NCBI RefSeq assembly: GCF_010730195.1
Contig: NZ_AP022613.1
Location: 5,828,001 to 5,892,000 of the forward strand
Source: Mycobacterium conspicuum
GTDB lineage: Bacteria > Actinomycetota > Actinomycetes > Mycobacteriales > Mycobacteriaceae
Reading direction: 5' to 3'
DNA length: 64,000 nucleotides
Part shown: one piece after another, positions 25,666-35,143 of the stretch
Layout: each line of letters begins with the position of its first letter
Numbering within the stretch: the stretch's first letter is position 1
Made by a program: the position numbers and the translations under genes
Notes under the pieces: generated by a model
Databases searched by the model: none
The model's input: the letters and a program-made list of their open reading frames with translations, nothing else
Told to the model about the DNA's origin: nothing

Positions 25666-25671
25666 TATGCT
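25666..25671 (+). promoter_or_regulatory. Predicted -10 box TATGCT, leaderless start of the P450 gene
   Basis: TATGCT ends 6 bases before the ATG at 25678 and no ribosome-binding site is visible, the usual arrangement of a leaderless mycobacterial mRNA. Confidence 0.55.
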
Positions 25672-25677
25672 GCCCGC

Positions 25678-28600
25678 ATGAGCGAGTTCCGTGCGTCGCC
25701 ACCGCCGGATCTTCCCGGGGTCCCCTCGGCCGAGGGACCCTTGCCCGGGCCCGAGCACTTGATCGGCCGCCCCCGCGCGCTGGCCGTGGACTTACTCGGC
25801 GAATTGCACGGCCCGCTGTTCTACGCCGACTTCAACGGCGGCATCCGGAAGCTCTACGCGTGCTCGCTGGAGCTCGTCAGCGAGCTTTGCGACGAAGCCC
25901 GCTTCGCCAAGAACCTCACCGCCACCCTGGCCCGAGTCAGGCCGCTGGCCGGCGACGGCCTGTTCACCGCATACCACGGCGAACCGAACTGGCAGAAAGC
26001 CCACGACGTCCTGTTGCCGGGTTTCAGCTACGCGGGTCTGCGCAGCTATCACGCAGCGATGCTGGACATCAACTGCAAAATGATGGACCGGTGGGACGCC
26101 AGCGTCGGAGTCCGGCCGGTCGACGTGTCTAACGACCTGCAGAAGCTGGCCATGGACACCGTGGCGCTGGCGGGCTTCGGTTCGCGCTTTGACTCTTTCG
26201 ACTGTCCGGGCCTGGCTCCGATCCCGCAGAGCTTCACGACGGCCCTCGGGGAGCTGGCCTCGGACGAGCCGACGCCGGTGTTCACCGAGGAACTCGCGAC
26301 TTTGTACGCGTTCATTGACGGACTCATCGCCGAGCACCGATCGGGCGACCGCGACTTCGACGACCTGTTGGCGCTGATGCTGGAACAGGATCCAAACGGC
26401 GATTCGGCGCTGGACACCGACAACATTCGCAATCAGATCATGACCTTCCTGATCGCGGGCCAGCTCACCACGTCGGAGTTGATGCCCAACACGCTTTACA
26501 ACATCGTCAGCGATCCGACGGTGCTACATCGGGTGCAGGCCGAGGTGGACAGCGTTTTCGGCATCGAAGACGACTACCTGCCCTGCTACGACGACATCGG
26601 CAAACTCACCTACCTGCGGCAGGTCATAGAAGAAACCCTGCGGTTGTCGCCGCCGGTGCTGCATTTCGATCGAATGGCCCTGGAAGACACCGTGATCGGC
26701 GGCCAGTATCCGATCAAGCGTGGCGAGGCGGTCACGGTCCTCACCGGCGCACTGCACCGCCAGCCGCAGTGGGGCGACAATATCGAACTCTTCGATCCCG
26801 ACCGCTTCGCGCCCGAACGCGCGGCAGGCCGGCCGACCGCGCTGTTCAAACCTTTTGGAACCGGGGCGCGATCCTGCATCGGCCGGCAGTTCGCGTTGCA
26901 TGAGGCGGCCATGGCAGTGGCCCGGGCGGTGCATCGCTACCGTCTCATCGACGCCTACCACTATGTGCCGCAATGGGAAACCCCAACCAGTCGCCGACCG
27001 GTCGGATTCCGGCTCGATGTCGTCAGGCGCACTTCACAGGACCGCCGCACGGAAACCCCTGACATCGGCAGCGCCGACACCCCCAACGACACCCAGTCCC
27101 CGACGGCGATAAAGGCCGGCACCAGGCTGGCGGTCTTGCACGGCTCCAACCTCGGCACGTGCCGCGCCCTGGCCCGCCAATTCGCCGACGACGCAACGGC
27201 TCTCGGCTGCGCGGCCACGGTGGCGCCCCTCGACGACGCAGTGGGTGGTTTCCCCGAAGCCGAGGCCATCGTGATCATCGCATCGTCTTATAACGGACAG
27301 CCGACCGACGACGCGCGCGCGTTCCTCAGCTGGCTACTCGACGCGAATACCTCGCTGAGTCCGACACCCAACGTCGCGATTCTCGGCGTGGGGGACCACA
27401 ACTGGGCGGACACCTACCAGGCGATCCCGCAGCGCATCGACGAGCGCCTCGGTGAGCTGAACGCCCACCGATTGGTTCCGCGGGCAGCGGCGGACACCTC
27501 GGGGGATATGGTCGGCACGGTCGAAGAATTCGCCGGTGCGCTGTGGTCGTCGATGGCGGAACGCTTCGGTGATCCCGACGCCGCGCCGCTTTCCGACGCG
27601 GCCGAACCGCTCTACGAGCTGCGCCAGATCGTCGGCCCGGTGACGGCGGCGATGGACGCACGGTCGTCGGTCGTCCCCATGACCGTCGTCGAGACCACCC
27701 AACTGGTCAGCCCCGGTCTCGGTCAAGCCAAAACCAATGTCCGCGTGGAACTTCCAGACGGCGTCGACTATCAAACGGGTGACCACCTCACGGTGATGGC
27801 CGACAACCCGCCCGAGGTCGTCGACGCGGTTTTGGCCCAACTCGGCATCGACCCCGGGCTGCGGCTGGCGATCAATCCGCGACGCAGCTCGCGACGGCTT
27901 ATCGCACTGGACCGCGAGGTCAGCGCGCGAGAACTGCTGACGCACTTCGTCGAATTGCGGAAACCGGTGACCAGCAGTCAATTACGTAGGCTTGCGGCCG
28001 CCAACGACAGCCCCGCGGAGCGCCAGCGGCTCACTGAACTGGCCGAGGACCCGGCTGGCTGCCCGCTCAGCGTGTTGGAATGCCTCGACGAATACCCGGC
28101 TTGCGTTCTCACCGGAGCCGAACTTCTCGAACTGCTCGACCCCATGGTGCCGCGGCACTATTCGATCGCATCGTCGTCGATGCTGTCACCACGCACCGTA
28201 GGACTGGTCGTAAGTGTGCTCGATGCGCCGGCCCGATCCGGTCGCGGCTCGTTCAAGGGTGTTGCGTCCAACTACCTTGCGACAGTCCAACCCGGACAAT
28301 CGATTCGGGCGCGGGTTGACCCGGCCCGCCATGCTTTCCGGGCCGGCGCCGATCCGGCTAAGAACGTGATCCTGGTCAGTGCCGGTACCGGTGTCGCGCC
28401 GTTCCTCGGCTTCCTGGGTGATCGGCTGGCCGCACAGCGGGCAGGCGCACCAGTGCGGCCTGCGTTGTGCTTCTTCGGCGTGCGTGATCCGGAGGTCGAT
28501 TACATCTTCCGGGACCGGTTCGAGCAGGCCGAGGCCATCGGTATCGTGCAGATGCGCCCAGCCTTCTCGCGCGCGCCGCAGGACGGGGTTCGCTACGTGC

Positions 28601-28830
28601 AGGACCGGATCGCCGCGGACGCCGACGACGTGTGGGACTTACTGGGCAACCCGGCCAAGGACGCTCACGTCTACGTGTGCGGCGACGGCGCGCGGATGGC
28701 GCCGGCGGTGCGCGGGTCGTTCCTCGACATTTATCGCGCACGCACGGGCGCTGGCGAGGGTCAGGCCCGCGACTGGCTGAGCGGTCTCATCGAATCTGAC
28801 CACTACGTCGAGGACGTGTGGGCCGGGTAG
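25678..28830 (+). CDS. Self-sufficient cytochrome P450/NADPH-P450 reductase (CYP102-like)
   Basis: A 1050-residue fusion the size of P450 BM3. The heme domain (about 1-465) has ExxR in IEETLRLSPP and the heme ligand Cys400 in FGTGARSCIG. A flavodoxin-like FMN domain (about 475-620; LAVLHGSNLGTC) and an FAD/NADPH domain (about 655-1050; RHYSIASSSM, LVSAGTGVAPFLGF) follow, and the end DVWAG is as in BM3. It should hydroxylate fatty-acid-like substrates with NADPH alone. The I-helix reads AGQLTT (A260-T265), so the usual acidic residue before the Thr is Leu263. It is followed after 17 bases by an SDR. Confidence 0.96.
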   Translation: MSEFRASPPPDLPGVPSAEGPLPGPEHLIGRPRALAVDLLGELHGPLFYADFNGGIRKLYACSLELVSELCDEARFAKNLTATLARVRPLAGDGLFTAYHGEPNWQKAHDVLLPGFSYAGLRSYHAAMLDINCKMMDRWDASVGVRPVDVSNDLQKLAMDTVALAGFGSRFDSFDCPGLAPIPQSFTTALGELASDEPTPVFTEELATLYAFIDGLIAEHRSGDRDFDDLLALMLEQDPNGDSALDTDNIRNQIMTFLIAGQLTTSELMPNTLYNIVSDPTVLHRVQAEVDSVFGIEDDYLPCYDDIGKLTYLRQVIEETLRLSPPVLHFDRMALEDTVIGGQYPIKRGEAVTVLTGALHRQPQWGDNIELFDPDRFAPERAAGRPTALFKPFGTGARSCIGRQFALHEAAMAVARAVHRYRLIDAYHYVPQWETPTSRRPVGFRLDVVRRTSQDRRTETPDIGSADTPNDTQSPTAIKAGTRLAVLHGSNLGTCRALARQFADDATALGCAATVAPLDDAVGGFPEAEAIVIIASSYNGQPTDDARAFLSWLLDANTSLSPTPNVAILGVGDHNWADTYQAIPQRIDERLGELNAHRLVPRAAADTSGDMVGTVEEFAGALWSSMAERFGDPDAAPLSDAAEPLYELRQIVGPVTAAMDARSSVVPMTVVETTQLVSPGLGQAKTNVRVELPDGVDYQTGDHLTVMADNPPEVVDAVLAQLGIDPGLRLAINPRRSSRRLIALDREVSARELLTHFVELRKPVTSSQLRRLAAANDSPAERQRLTELAEDPAGCPLSVLECLDEYPACVLTGAELLELLDPMVPRHYSIASSSMLSPRTVGLVVSVLDAPARSGRGSFKGVASNYLATVQPGQSIRARVDPARHAFRAGADPAKNVILVSAGTGVAPFLGFLGDRLAAQRAGAPVRPALCFFGVRDPEVDYIFRDRFEQAEAIGIVQMRPAFSRAPQDGVRYVQDRIAADADDVWDLLGNPAKDAHVYVCGDGARMAPAVRGSFLDIYRARTGAGEGQARDWLSGLIESDHYVEDVWAG

Positions 28831-28847
28831 AACGGAAAGGTAGCGTC

Positions 28848-29663
28848 ATGCAGTCAGTCAAGGGGCTCAACGTCCTGATCACCGGTGCGGCCATGGGCCT
28901 GGGCAAGCTGTTCGCGACCCGGGCCGTCCAGGAGGGTGCCGCCTCGGTGGTTCTTTGGGACGCCAACGAGGCGGCGCTGAAGGAAACCGCGGCGGAGTTG
29001 GAAGCGGCCGGTGGCACCGTCCATTACGAAACCGTCGACGTCACTTCGCAATCGCGGGTAGCCGAGGCCGCCGAGCAGGTCCGCGCCGACGTCGGCACGA
29101 TTCATGTGCTCTTCAACAACGCCGGGATCGTGCGGGGCAACGGCTACTTCTGGGAGAACCAGCCACGCGACTTCATGCTCACCATGGAAGTCAATGCCAT
29201 TGGCCCGATGCTGGTGGCCCGCGAGTTCCTGCCGGCGATGATCGCGTCGGGCACGCAGTGCCGGGTTATCAACATCGCATCCTCGGCTGGGCTCAACGCC
29301 ATCCCCCGCATGGCCGCGTACGCCGCCTCCAAGTGGGCCGCGATCGGCTTTTCCGACTCCGTGCGGCTGGAGCTCGAACAAGCCGGCCATCAGCAGGTCA
29401 AGGTCACCACCGTGTGTCCGACCTATATCAACACCGGCATGTTCGACGGCGCCAAGGGCATCCTGTTCACTCCGATGCTCGAGCAGCAGGACGTGGTCGA
29501 CGACGCGTGGACGGCGATGCTGAAAGGCAAACCGTTCGTGGTCATCCCGTGGACGTCGAAGATGAACAAGGTGCTCTCGGCTATGCTGCCGGTCCGGCTG
29601 CGCGACGCCTACCTGCGGCGCGTCGGCGTGTACAACTCGATGGACGAATTCCGCGGGCATTAG
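28848..29663 (+). CDS. Short-chain dehydrogenase/reductase in the P450 operon
   Basis: A 271-residue SDR: cofactor motif TGAAMGLG (about residues 13-20), FNNAG, catalytic Ser in NIASSAG and Tyr-Lys in YAASK. The C-terminal extension (KMNKVLSAMLPVRLRDAYL) is like SDRs acting on long or bulky lipids. The ATG at 28848 has GGAAAGG 7 bases upstream and lies 17 bases after the P450 stop. It may oxidise the hydroxylated P450 product, an inference from gene order. Confidence 0.92.
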   Translation: MQSVKGLNVLITGAAMGLGKLFATRAVQEGAASVVLWDANEAALKETAAELEAAGGTVHYETVDVTSQSRVAEAAEQVRADVGTIHVLFNNAGIVRGNGYFWENQPRDFMLTMEVNAIGPMLVAREFLPAMIASGTQCRVINIASSAGLNAIPRMAAYAASKWAAIGFSDSVRLELEQAGHQQVKVTTVCPTYINTGMFDGAKGILFTPMLEQQDVVDDAWTAMLKGKPFVVIPWTSKMNKVLSAMLPVRLRDAYLRRVGVYNSMDEFRGH

Positions 29664-29777
29664 CCAATCGCCACTATTCCGTTACACCACAGTCGATTTC
29701 GGGTCAATCGAGCCAATGGCCGCTAACAATCGCAGCAGCCGCTAGTTTTCAGACTGACTAAAGTTGAAAGGCAGACC

Positions 29778-30518
29778 GTGAGCGCACTACAAGGCAAGAT
29801 TGCATTGGTGACCGGCGCTTCGTCGGGGCTGGGAGCCGAAACGGCGCGGCTGCTATCTCGGCGAGGCGCAACGGTTTTCGGCATCGGACGAGACGCGGAC
29901 CGGCTCGCCGGGGTGTTCGCTGACATCGACGGCGGCGCATACGCTTTGGTGGATGTGGCCTCGGCGCAGGCCTGCCGAGACGCGGTGGAACAGTGCGTCG
30001 CCAAGTTCGGCGGGCTGGACGCGCTGATCAACATCGCCGGGCGGCACCAGATGCGCCGGACCGAGTCGATGACCGACGAGGACTGGGCCGAAGACCTCGC
30101 GACCAACCTCAGCGGCCCGTTCTACCTGTGCCGGGCCGCGCTGTCGCACCTGCTGGCCCGCGGCGGCAACATTGTCAACGTCGCCTCCATCGCCGGTGTC
30201 GAGGGGCAGGCGTATTCGGCCGGCTATTGCTCCGCCAAACATGGGCTGATCGGCCTGACCCGTGCCCTGGCCGTGGAATACACGGCGGATCGGCTGCGGG
30301 TCAACGCGGTGTGCCCGGGCGGCATGCTGACCCCGCAGATCGAGCAGTTCACCGCCCCGGAGAACCCGAACTACGACCTGATCCTGCGGTCGGCCTCACC
30401 GCGCGGCATGATGCAGCCCCACGACGTCGCCAGCGTCATCGCGTTTCTCGCCAGCGACGACGCCGCGGCCGTTCACGGCGCCGTCTACCGGGTCGACAAC
30501 GGCAAGGGCGCCGGCTAA
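29778..30518 (+). CDS. Short-chain dehydrogenase/reductase
   Basis: A 246-residue classical SDR with TGASSGLG at residues 12-19, INIAGRH in place of NAG, a conserved Ser in NVASIAG and Tyr-Lys in YCSAKHG. The C-terminal region (YRVDNGKGAG) fits the fabG-like branch. GTG 29778 follows GAAAGG. A TAGTTT box at 29742-29747 could give it its own short-leader transcript. Substrate unknown; possibly part of the redox cassette with the P450. Confidence 0.91.
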   Translation: MSALQGKIALVTGASSGLGAETARLLSRRGATVFGIGRDADRLAGVFADIDGGAYALVDVASAQACRDAVEQCVAKFGGLDALINIAGRHQMRRTESMTDEDWAEDLATNLSGPFYLCRAALSHLLARGGNIVNVASIAGVEGQAYSAGYCSAKHGLIGLTRALAVEYTADRLRVNAVCPGGMLTPQIEQFTAPENPNYDLILRSASPRGMMQPHDVASVIAFLASDDAAAVHGAVYRVDNGKGAG

Positions 30519-30583
30519 GAGACCGGGCCAGCGCGAAATCGGGCACGCGGCAACGCGACGAGTAGACGCGGATCGCGGTGCCC

Positions 30584-30589
30584 TACGCT
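30584..30589 (+). promoter_or_regulatory. Predicted -10 box TACGCT, leaderless start
   Basis: TACGCT fits TANNNT and ends 7 bases before the ATG at 30597. Confidence 0.5.
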
Positions 30590-30596
30590 TCAGCCC

Positions 30597-31520
30597 ATGC
30601 GCATCAGCCTGATCACCGGCCTCAACAACGCATCGCCGGTCGAATCCTGCATCCGTGAATTGGCCGAAGCCCGCGACCAGGGTTTCGCCCGCCTCTGGTT
30701 CACCCAGATGCCGTTCGACGCCGATCTGCTCACCGTGCTCGCCGCCGCGCTGCGCGAAGTTCCGGACATCGCGGTCGCCAGTGGCGTGGTGCCGATCCAG
30801 AACCAGCACCCGTCGCTGCTTGCGCAACGGGCGTTGACGCTCAACATGATTGGCGAGGGCCGCTTCACGCTGGGCATCGGAGTCACCCACCGGGCAGTGA
30901 CCGAGGGAATGTGGGGGATCTCCTGGGACAGGTCGGTGAAGCGGTTGTCGGAGTACCTCGACGGCTTGCTGCCCCTGCTGGCCGGCGAACAGGCCGACGC
31001 GCCCGGCGAGCTCGTCACCACCCGGGGTGCCCTGCAGATCCCCAATGCGCCGGCCCCCGAGGTGTACGTCGCCGCGCTCGGGCCGCAGATGCTGCGGCTC
31101 GCCGGCCGGCGCACCGCGGGCACGATCACCTGGATGACCGGCCCGAAGACCCTGCGCGAGCACATCGGACCCACGCTGCGCGACGCGGCCGCGGAAGCGG
31201 GACGCCCGGACGGGTCCGTCGCGGTAGCCGCGGCGCTGCCAGTCAGCGTGACCGACGACGTCGACGCCGCCCGCTCGCTCGCGGCTCAGCAGTTCGCGAT
31301 GTACGGCCACCTGCCGTCCTACCGCGCGATGCTCGACAGGGAGGGCTATTCCGGCCCGGAGGACGCCGCGTTGATCGGCGACGAGTCGACCGTGTCGCAG
31401 CACCTCGATGAGCTTCGCGACGCGGGCGTGAACGAGTTCGTCGCCATCTCCTTCGAACCGTCGCCCGAGGTCGGCGCGCGCACGCGAGCGTGCTTGCGCG
31501 CCTGGGCATCTAAGGCCTGA
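30597..31520 (+). CDS. Luciferase-like F420-type oxidoreductase
   Basis: A 307-residue LLM protein of the actinobacterial F420 branch (resembling the TIGR03564 group). It begins MRISLITGLNNASPVES and has FARLWFTQMPF, VASGVVPIQNQHPSLLAQRA and the hallmark GEGRFTLGIGVTHRAVTEGM. An ABC-like tail is absent. It probably transfers hydride between F420H2 and an unknown organic substrate. It is expressed from an apparent leaderless promoter and is followed by an MFS exporter in the same direction. Confidence 0.92.
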   Translation: MRISLITGLNNASPVESCIRELAEARDQGFARLWFTQMPFDADLLTVLAAALREVPDIAVASGVVPIQNQHPSLLAQRALTLNMIGEGRFTLGIGVTHRAVTEGMWGISWDRSVKRLSEYLDGLLPLLAGEQADAPGELVTTRGALQIPNAPAPEVYVAALGPQMLRLAGRRTAGTITWMTGPKTLREHIGPTLRDAAAEAGRPDGSVAVAAALPVSVTDDVDAARSLAAQQFAMYGHLPSYRAMLDREGYSGPEDAALIGDESTVSQHLDELRDAGVNEFVAISFEPSPEVGARTRACLRAWASKA

Positions 31521-31566
31521 CCTTCCCCCGGTCGCGGTGGCCCGGGTTTCGGGGGATGCTCATCTC

Positions 31567-33216
31567 GTGACCCTGGACCAGGAGGAGCGCGCCGAGGCGG
31601 AGATACCGTCGGTGTGGGCGCCGATTCGCAGCCGCGTGTACCGCAACCTGTTCATCGCGCAACTCGCGTCCAACATCGGTTCGTGGATGCAAAGCGTGGC
31701 GGCCCAATGGTTCCTGGTCGAGAAGCACAGCAGCGACGTCGTGATCGCCTTGGTCCAGACGGCAAGCCTCGCCCCGACGCTGTTGTTGGGGCTGTTCGCC
31801 GGCGCGCTTGCCGACATATTCGACCGGCGGCGCCTGCTGATCGTGCTGCAAACGTATGCCGTGGTGGTGGCGATGGCCCTCGCGGCGCTGACCTACCTCG
31901 GCCGCGTCGGTCCGACCGAACTGTTGCTGTTCACCGTCGCCATCGGCTGCGCCTCGGCACTGACCGGACCGGCCTGGCAGGCGATTCAGCCCGAGACCGT
32001 GCCGCGCGAGCAGATACCCGCCGCTTCGGCGTTGGGCAGCGTCTCGGGCAATGCCGCCCGCGCCATCGGACCGGCAATCGGCGGCGTCGTTGTGGCGTTG
32101 GCCGGGCCGGCCGCGGTGTTCGCGATCAACGCGGTGTCGTTCGCTGGCATCATCTTTGCCCTGCTGGCATGGAAACGACCGGTCCAACCGGCGCCGCTCG
32201 AGCGAGAGCGCTTTGGCAACGCGATCGTCTCCGGGCTGCAGTTCGTTGGCAACAGTCCGATCTTCCGCAGGATCCTCACGCGCGCAGCGCTTTTCCTGTT
32301 TCCCGCATCGGCGCTGCTGGCTTTGCTACCCGTGGCCGCCGCCCACCGGTGGCACCTGGGATCCGCCGGCTACGGGGTGGCGTTGGCGGCCATCGGTTGC
32401 GGCGCCGTGCTCGCTGTCGTCTTCGCCACACCGCTTCATCGCAGAGCGTCGGACAACGTGCTGTTGGCCGCGTCCGCCGCCGTGTCCGGTCTTGCGCCGT
32501 TGGCGGTCGTCTGGCTGCCGTTCGGTGCGGCGATACCGTTCCTGGTGTTGTCCGGGATGGCCTGGCTGATGTCGCTGACGACGCTGAATGCCGCGGCGCA
32601 GCTATCGTTGCCGAGTTGGGTTCGGGCCCGAGGGCTGGCGGCGTATCTGTTGGTCGCCACGGGATCGCAGGCGATCGGCTCCTACGTTTGGGGGGCCCTT
32701 GCGACCCGGGAGGGGTTGCCCGTCGCGATGATCGGGTCGGCGGTGGTGCTGGGGGTCGTCGCGCTCAGCACCCCGGTGCTGGGGCTGCGGCCGTGCACTG
32801 GGACGTTGAGCCTCGATGTTTCGACCGCCTGGCCAACGCCGACAGTCACTTTCGAGCCTTGCCCCCAGGACGGACCGGTGCTGGTCACCGTCCACTACCG
32901 CGTTCCGGCCGAAAGCTTGGACGACTTCACCGAGGCGATGAGGGCGGTCAGGCAGGCGCGGCTGCGGACGGGCGGCCACAGCTGGCGGCTGTATCACAGT
33001 GTGGGACGGCCGGATACGTTCCTCGAGAGGTTCACCGTCGCGTCGTGGACCGACTTCGAGCGCCAGCGAACCGAGCGGTGGCTGGAGTATGACCACGACG
33101 CTGTCGCGAGGGCGCGCAGCTTCACCGTCGACGACGAGCGGGTGCAGGAATACTACCTAGCCTTACGCATGCGCCGGCCGCGCACAACGAAACGCATGGC
33201 AGGACACCAACATTGA
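31567..33216 (+). CDS. MFS exporter (MFS_3/EntS-like) with C-terminal soluble domain
   Basis: A 549-residue inner-membrane protein. Residues about 20-410 form the MFS_3 transporter (RNLFIAQLASNIGSWMQSVA opening, LLLGLFAGALADIFDRRRLL as the loop 2-3 motif). A soluble domain of about 100 residues follows (VLVTVHYRVPAESLDDFTEA through TDFERQRTERWLEYD), resembling the dimeric alpha-beta barrel monooxygenase fold. The family includes enterobactin exporters. GTG 31567 is preferred (GGGGGA and a GATGCT box upstream); GTG 31537 is possible. Cargo unknown. Confidence 0.9.
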   Translation: MTLDQEERAEAEIPSVWAPIRSRVYRNLFIAQLASNIGSWMQSVAAQWFLVEKHSSDVVIALVQTASLAPTLLLGLFAGALADIFDRRRLLIVLQTYAVVVAMALAALTYLGRVGPTELLLFTVAIGCASALTGPAWQAIQPETVPREQIPAASALGSVSGNAARAIGPAIGGVVVALAGPAAVFAINAVSFAGIIFALLAWKRPVQPAPLERERFGNAIVSGLQFVGNSPIFRRILTRAALFLFPASALLALLPVAAAHRWHLGSAGYGVALAAIGCGAVLAVVFATPLHRRASDNVLLAASAAVSGLAPLAVVWLPFGAAIPFLVLSGMAWLMSLTTLNAAAQLSLPSWVRARGLAAYLLVATGSQAIGSYVWGALATREGLPVAMIGSAVVLGVVALSTPVLGLRPCTGTLSLDVSTAWPTPTVTFEPCPQDGPVLVTVHYRVPAESLDDFTEAMRAVRQARLRTGGHSWRLYHSVGRPDTFLERFTVASWTDFERQRTERWLEYDHDAVARARSFTVDDERVQEYYLALRMRRPRTTKRMAGHQH

Positions 33217-33260
33217 GTGTGCTGCTAGGACGGGCGACACGCCGGGCTCGGCCGCCACAG

Positions 33261-33284
33261 GCGCACACTCAAATCCCTGTGCGC
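33261..33284. terminator. Hairpin between convergent genes
   Basis: GCGCACA-N10-TGTGCGC, a perfect 7-bp stem in the gap between the convergent MFS and thiolase genes. It could stop both transcripts. The loop CTCAAATCCC has no U-tract. Confidence 0.5.
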
Positions 33285-33301
33285 GCGCTAATCGAGGCCC
33301 G

Positions 33302-34513
33302 CTAGACCGCTGACTTCTCCAGGATGTGCACGCCGCAGGCAGAACCCAAGCCAATGACATGGGCCAGCCCCACCTTCGCGTTCTCGATCTGGCGATCGCC
33401 CGCCTCGCCGCGAAGGTGATGGCAGATCTCCCAGATGTTGGCGATGCCGGTGGCCGCGATCGGGTGGCCCTTGGACTGCAGCCCGCCGGACACGTTGACC
33501 GGAGTCGACCCGTCGCGCCAGGACGCACCCGAGTTGAAGAAGTCGGCGGCGCCGCCCTCCTCGCACAGCATCAGGTTGTCGTAGTGCACCAGCTCGGCGG
33601 TGGCGAAGCAATCGTGCAGCTCGACCAGGTCGAGGTCGCTCGGCCCGACGCCGGCCTGCTCGTAGGCGGTCGCGGCGGCGTTGCGCGTCAGGGTGTTGAC
33701 GTTCGGCAGCACCTGGCAGCCGTCCTCCCAGGGGTCGGTGGTCAGCACCGAAGCCGACACCTTCACCGCGCGCCGCTGCTGCTCGAGCGACAGCGACTTC
33801 AGCGTCTCGCCGTTGCACACCACCGCGGCCGCGGCACCGTCGCAGTTGGCCGAGCACATCGGCCGGGTGTTCGGATAGGCGATCATGACGTCGCCCATGA
33901 TCTGCTCGAGTGTGAACCTCTTCTGATAGGCCGCCAGCGGATTCAACGTCGAGTGGGCGTGGTTCTTCTCGCTGATCTTGGCGAACAACTCGAAGCTCGT
34001 GCCGCCGTACTTATGGCCGTACTCGGTGCCGATCTGGGCGAACACCCCGGGCATGGCCTCGGTGCCGATGCGGCCGTCGATCCCCGCGACGGCACCGTAG
34101 CGGCCCTTCGGCGCCCAGACCTCGGCGTCGGCCTTCTTGCTGCCGCCCGCACCGAGCAGCCCTGCGCCGGAGAGCTTTTCGACGCCGACGGCCAACCCGT
34201 ACTTCACCTCGCCCGCCTTGACGGCCATGATGGCGGTCCGCAGCGCCGTCGCCCCGGTGGCGCAGGCGTTGGCCACGTTGTACACCGGGATGCCGGTCTG
34301 GCCGATCTGCTTTTGCAGCTGCTGCCCGATCCCGGCGTTGGCCGCCATCAGGTTCCCGGCCGCGATGACGCCGATGTCGGCCATGGTCACGCCGGCGTCG
34401 GAGAGCGCGCCGGTCGCGGCCTCGGCCGCCAGGTCCACGGTGTCCTTGTCCGGGTGCTTGCCGAATTTGGTCATCCGGATCCCGAGAATCCAAATGTCGT
34501 CGCGGGCGCTCAT
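33302..34513 (-). CDS. Thiolase-like lipid-transfer protein (SCP-x type)
   Basis: A 403-residue thiolase-fold protein annotated in mycobacteria as lipid-transfer or acetyl-CoA acetyltransferase, often in sterol side-chain or beta-oxidation loci. The nucleophilic Cys lies in NVANACATGATAL (near residue 84), a His-containing loop in LVELHDCFATAELVHYD, and SKGHPIAATG is the C-terminal signature. It is transcribed just after the DUF35 gene (25-base gap), its usual partner, together forming a thiolase/DUF35 unit. Substrate unknown. Confidence 0.92.
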   Translation of the reverse strand: MSARDDIWILGIRMTKFGKHPDKDTVDLAAEAATGALSDAGVTMADIGVIAAGNLMAANAGIGQQLQKQIGQTGIPVYNVANACATGATALRTAIMAVKAGEVKYGLAVGVEKLSGAGLLGAGGSKKADAEVWAPKGRYGAVAGIDGRIGTEAMPGVFAQIGTEYGHKYGGTSFELFAKISEKNHAHSTLNPLAAYQKRFTLEQIMGDVMIAYPNTRPMCSANCDGAAAAVVCNGETLKSLSLEQQRRAVKVSASVLTTDPWEDGCQVLPNVNTLTRNAAATAYEQAGVGPSDLDLVELHDCFATAELVHYDNLMLCEEGGAADFFNSGASWRDGSTPVNVSGGLQSKGHPIAATGIANIWEICHHLRGEAGDRQIENAKVGLAHVIGLGSACGVHILEKSAV

Positions 34514-34538
34514 CGTCGCTGCTCCTTCGTGTGGTCGG

Positions 34539-34937
34539 TCAGTTGGCGGGCTCGAAGCCGAAGCCGATCGCCTCGGTGCCCTCGGAATCGGTGCCGATCG
34601 GGTAGGTGGCGAGCCGCACCTTCATGCCGTCACGGATCTGTGCGGGATCGGGCTCGACGTTGACGAGGTTGGCGCGCACCCGGGTGCCGTCGCAGTCGAC
34701 CACGGACGCGACGAACGGGACGGGGATCCCCGGCGCGGCGAAGGTGACGATGGTGAACGCGCGCACGGTGCCCTCGGTCGCCACCGGCACGGTCTTGAAT
34801 TCGGTCGCGAAGCAGCCGGCGCACGCGTTGCGCCGGTCGAAATATCGGGCGCCGCAGCTGGTGCATTCCTGCGCGATCAGGTGGGGTGCGCCGTCGTCGA
34901 GCACCAGATAGTCGACCAATGGGATCTGCCCAGCCAT
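34539..34937 (-). CDS. DUF35 zinc-ribbon/OB-fold partner protein
   Basis: A 132-residue protein with a rubredoxin-like zinc ribbon (CTSCGARYFDRRNACAGC, two CxxC) followed by an OB-fold (GTVRAFTIVTFAAPG, VASVVDCDGTRVRANL). DUF35 proteins pair with thiolase-like or SCP-x enzymes and bind acyl-CoA. The ATG at 34937 has GGAGG 4 bases upstream, so the longer frame is rejected. First gene of the pair. Confidence 0.92.
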   Translation of the reverse strand: MAGQIPLVDYLVLDDGAPHLIAQECTSCGARYFDRRNACAGCFATEFKTVPVATEGTVRAFTIVTFAAPGIPVPFVASVVDCDGTRVRANLVNVEPDPAQIRDGMKVRLATYPIGTDSEGTEAIGFGFEPAN

Positions 34938-35143
34938 AAAAACCTCCACCACGTCGGCTTACCGCACCAATACCGTCAACCTACTTGCCCAGATTTGACC
35001 ATCATGAACCGGTGGTATGGCGGGCGCCAGACCGGGCTTCGGGCCGCTGCCCTCCGGCCGGTGCGGAGCTTTGCGGAGGCGAATGGAAAGAGGCGACCTG
35101 CTGCCCGTTAGCTTCGATGAATATCGTTGTCGGACAAAGAAAA

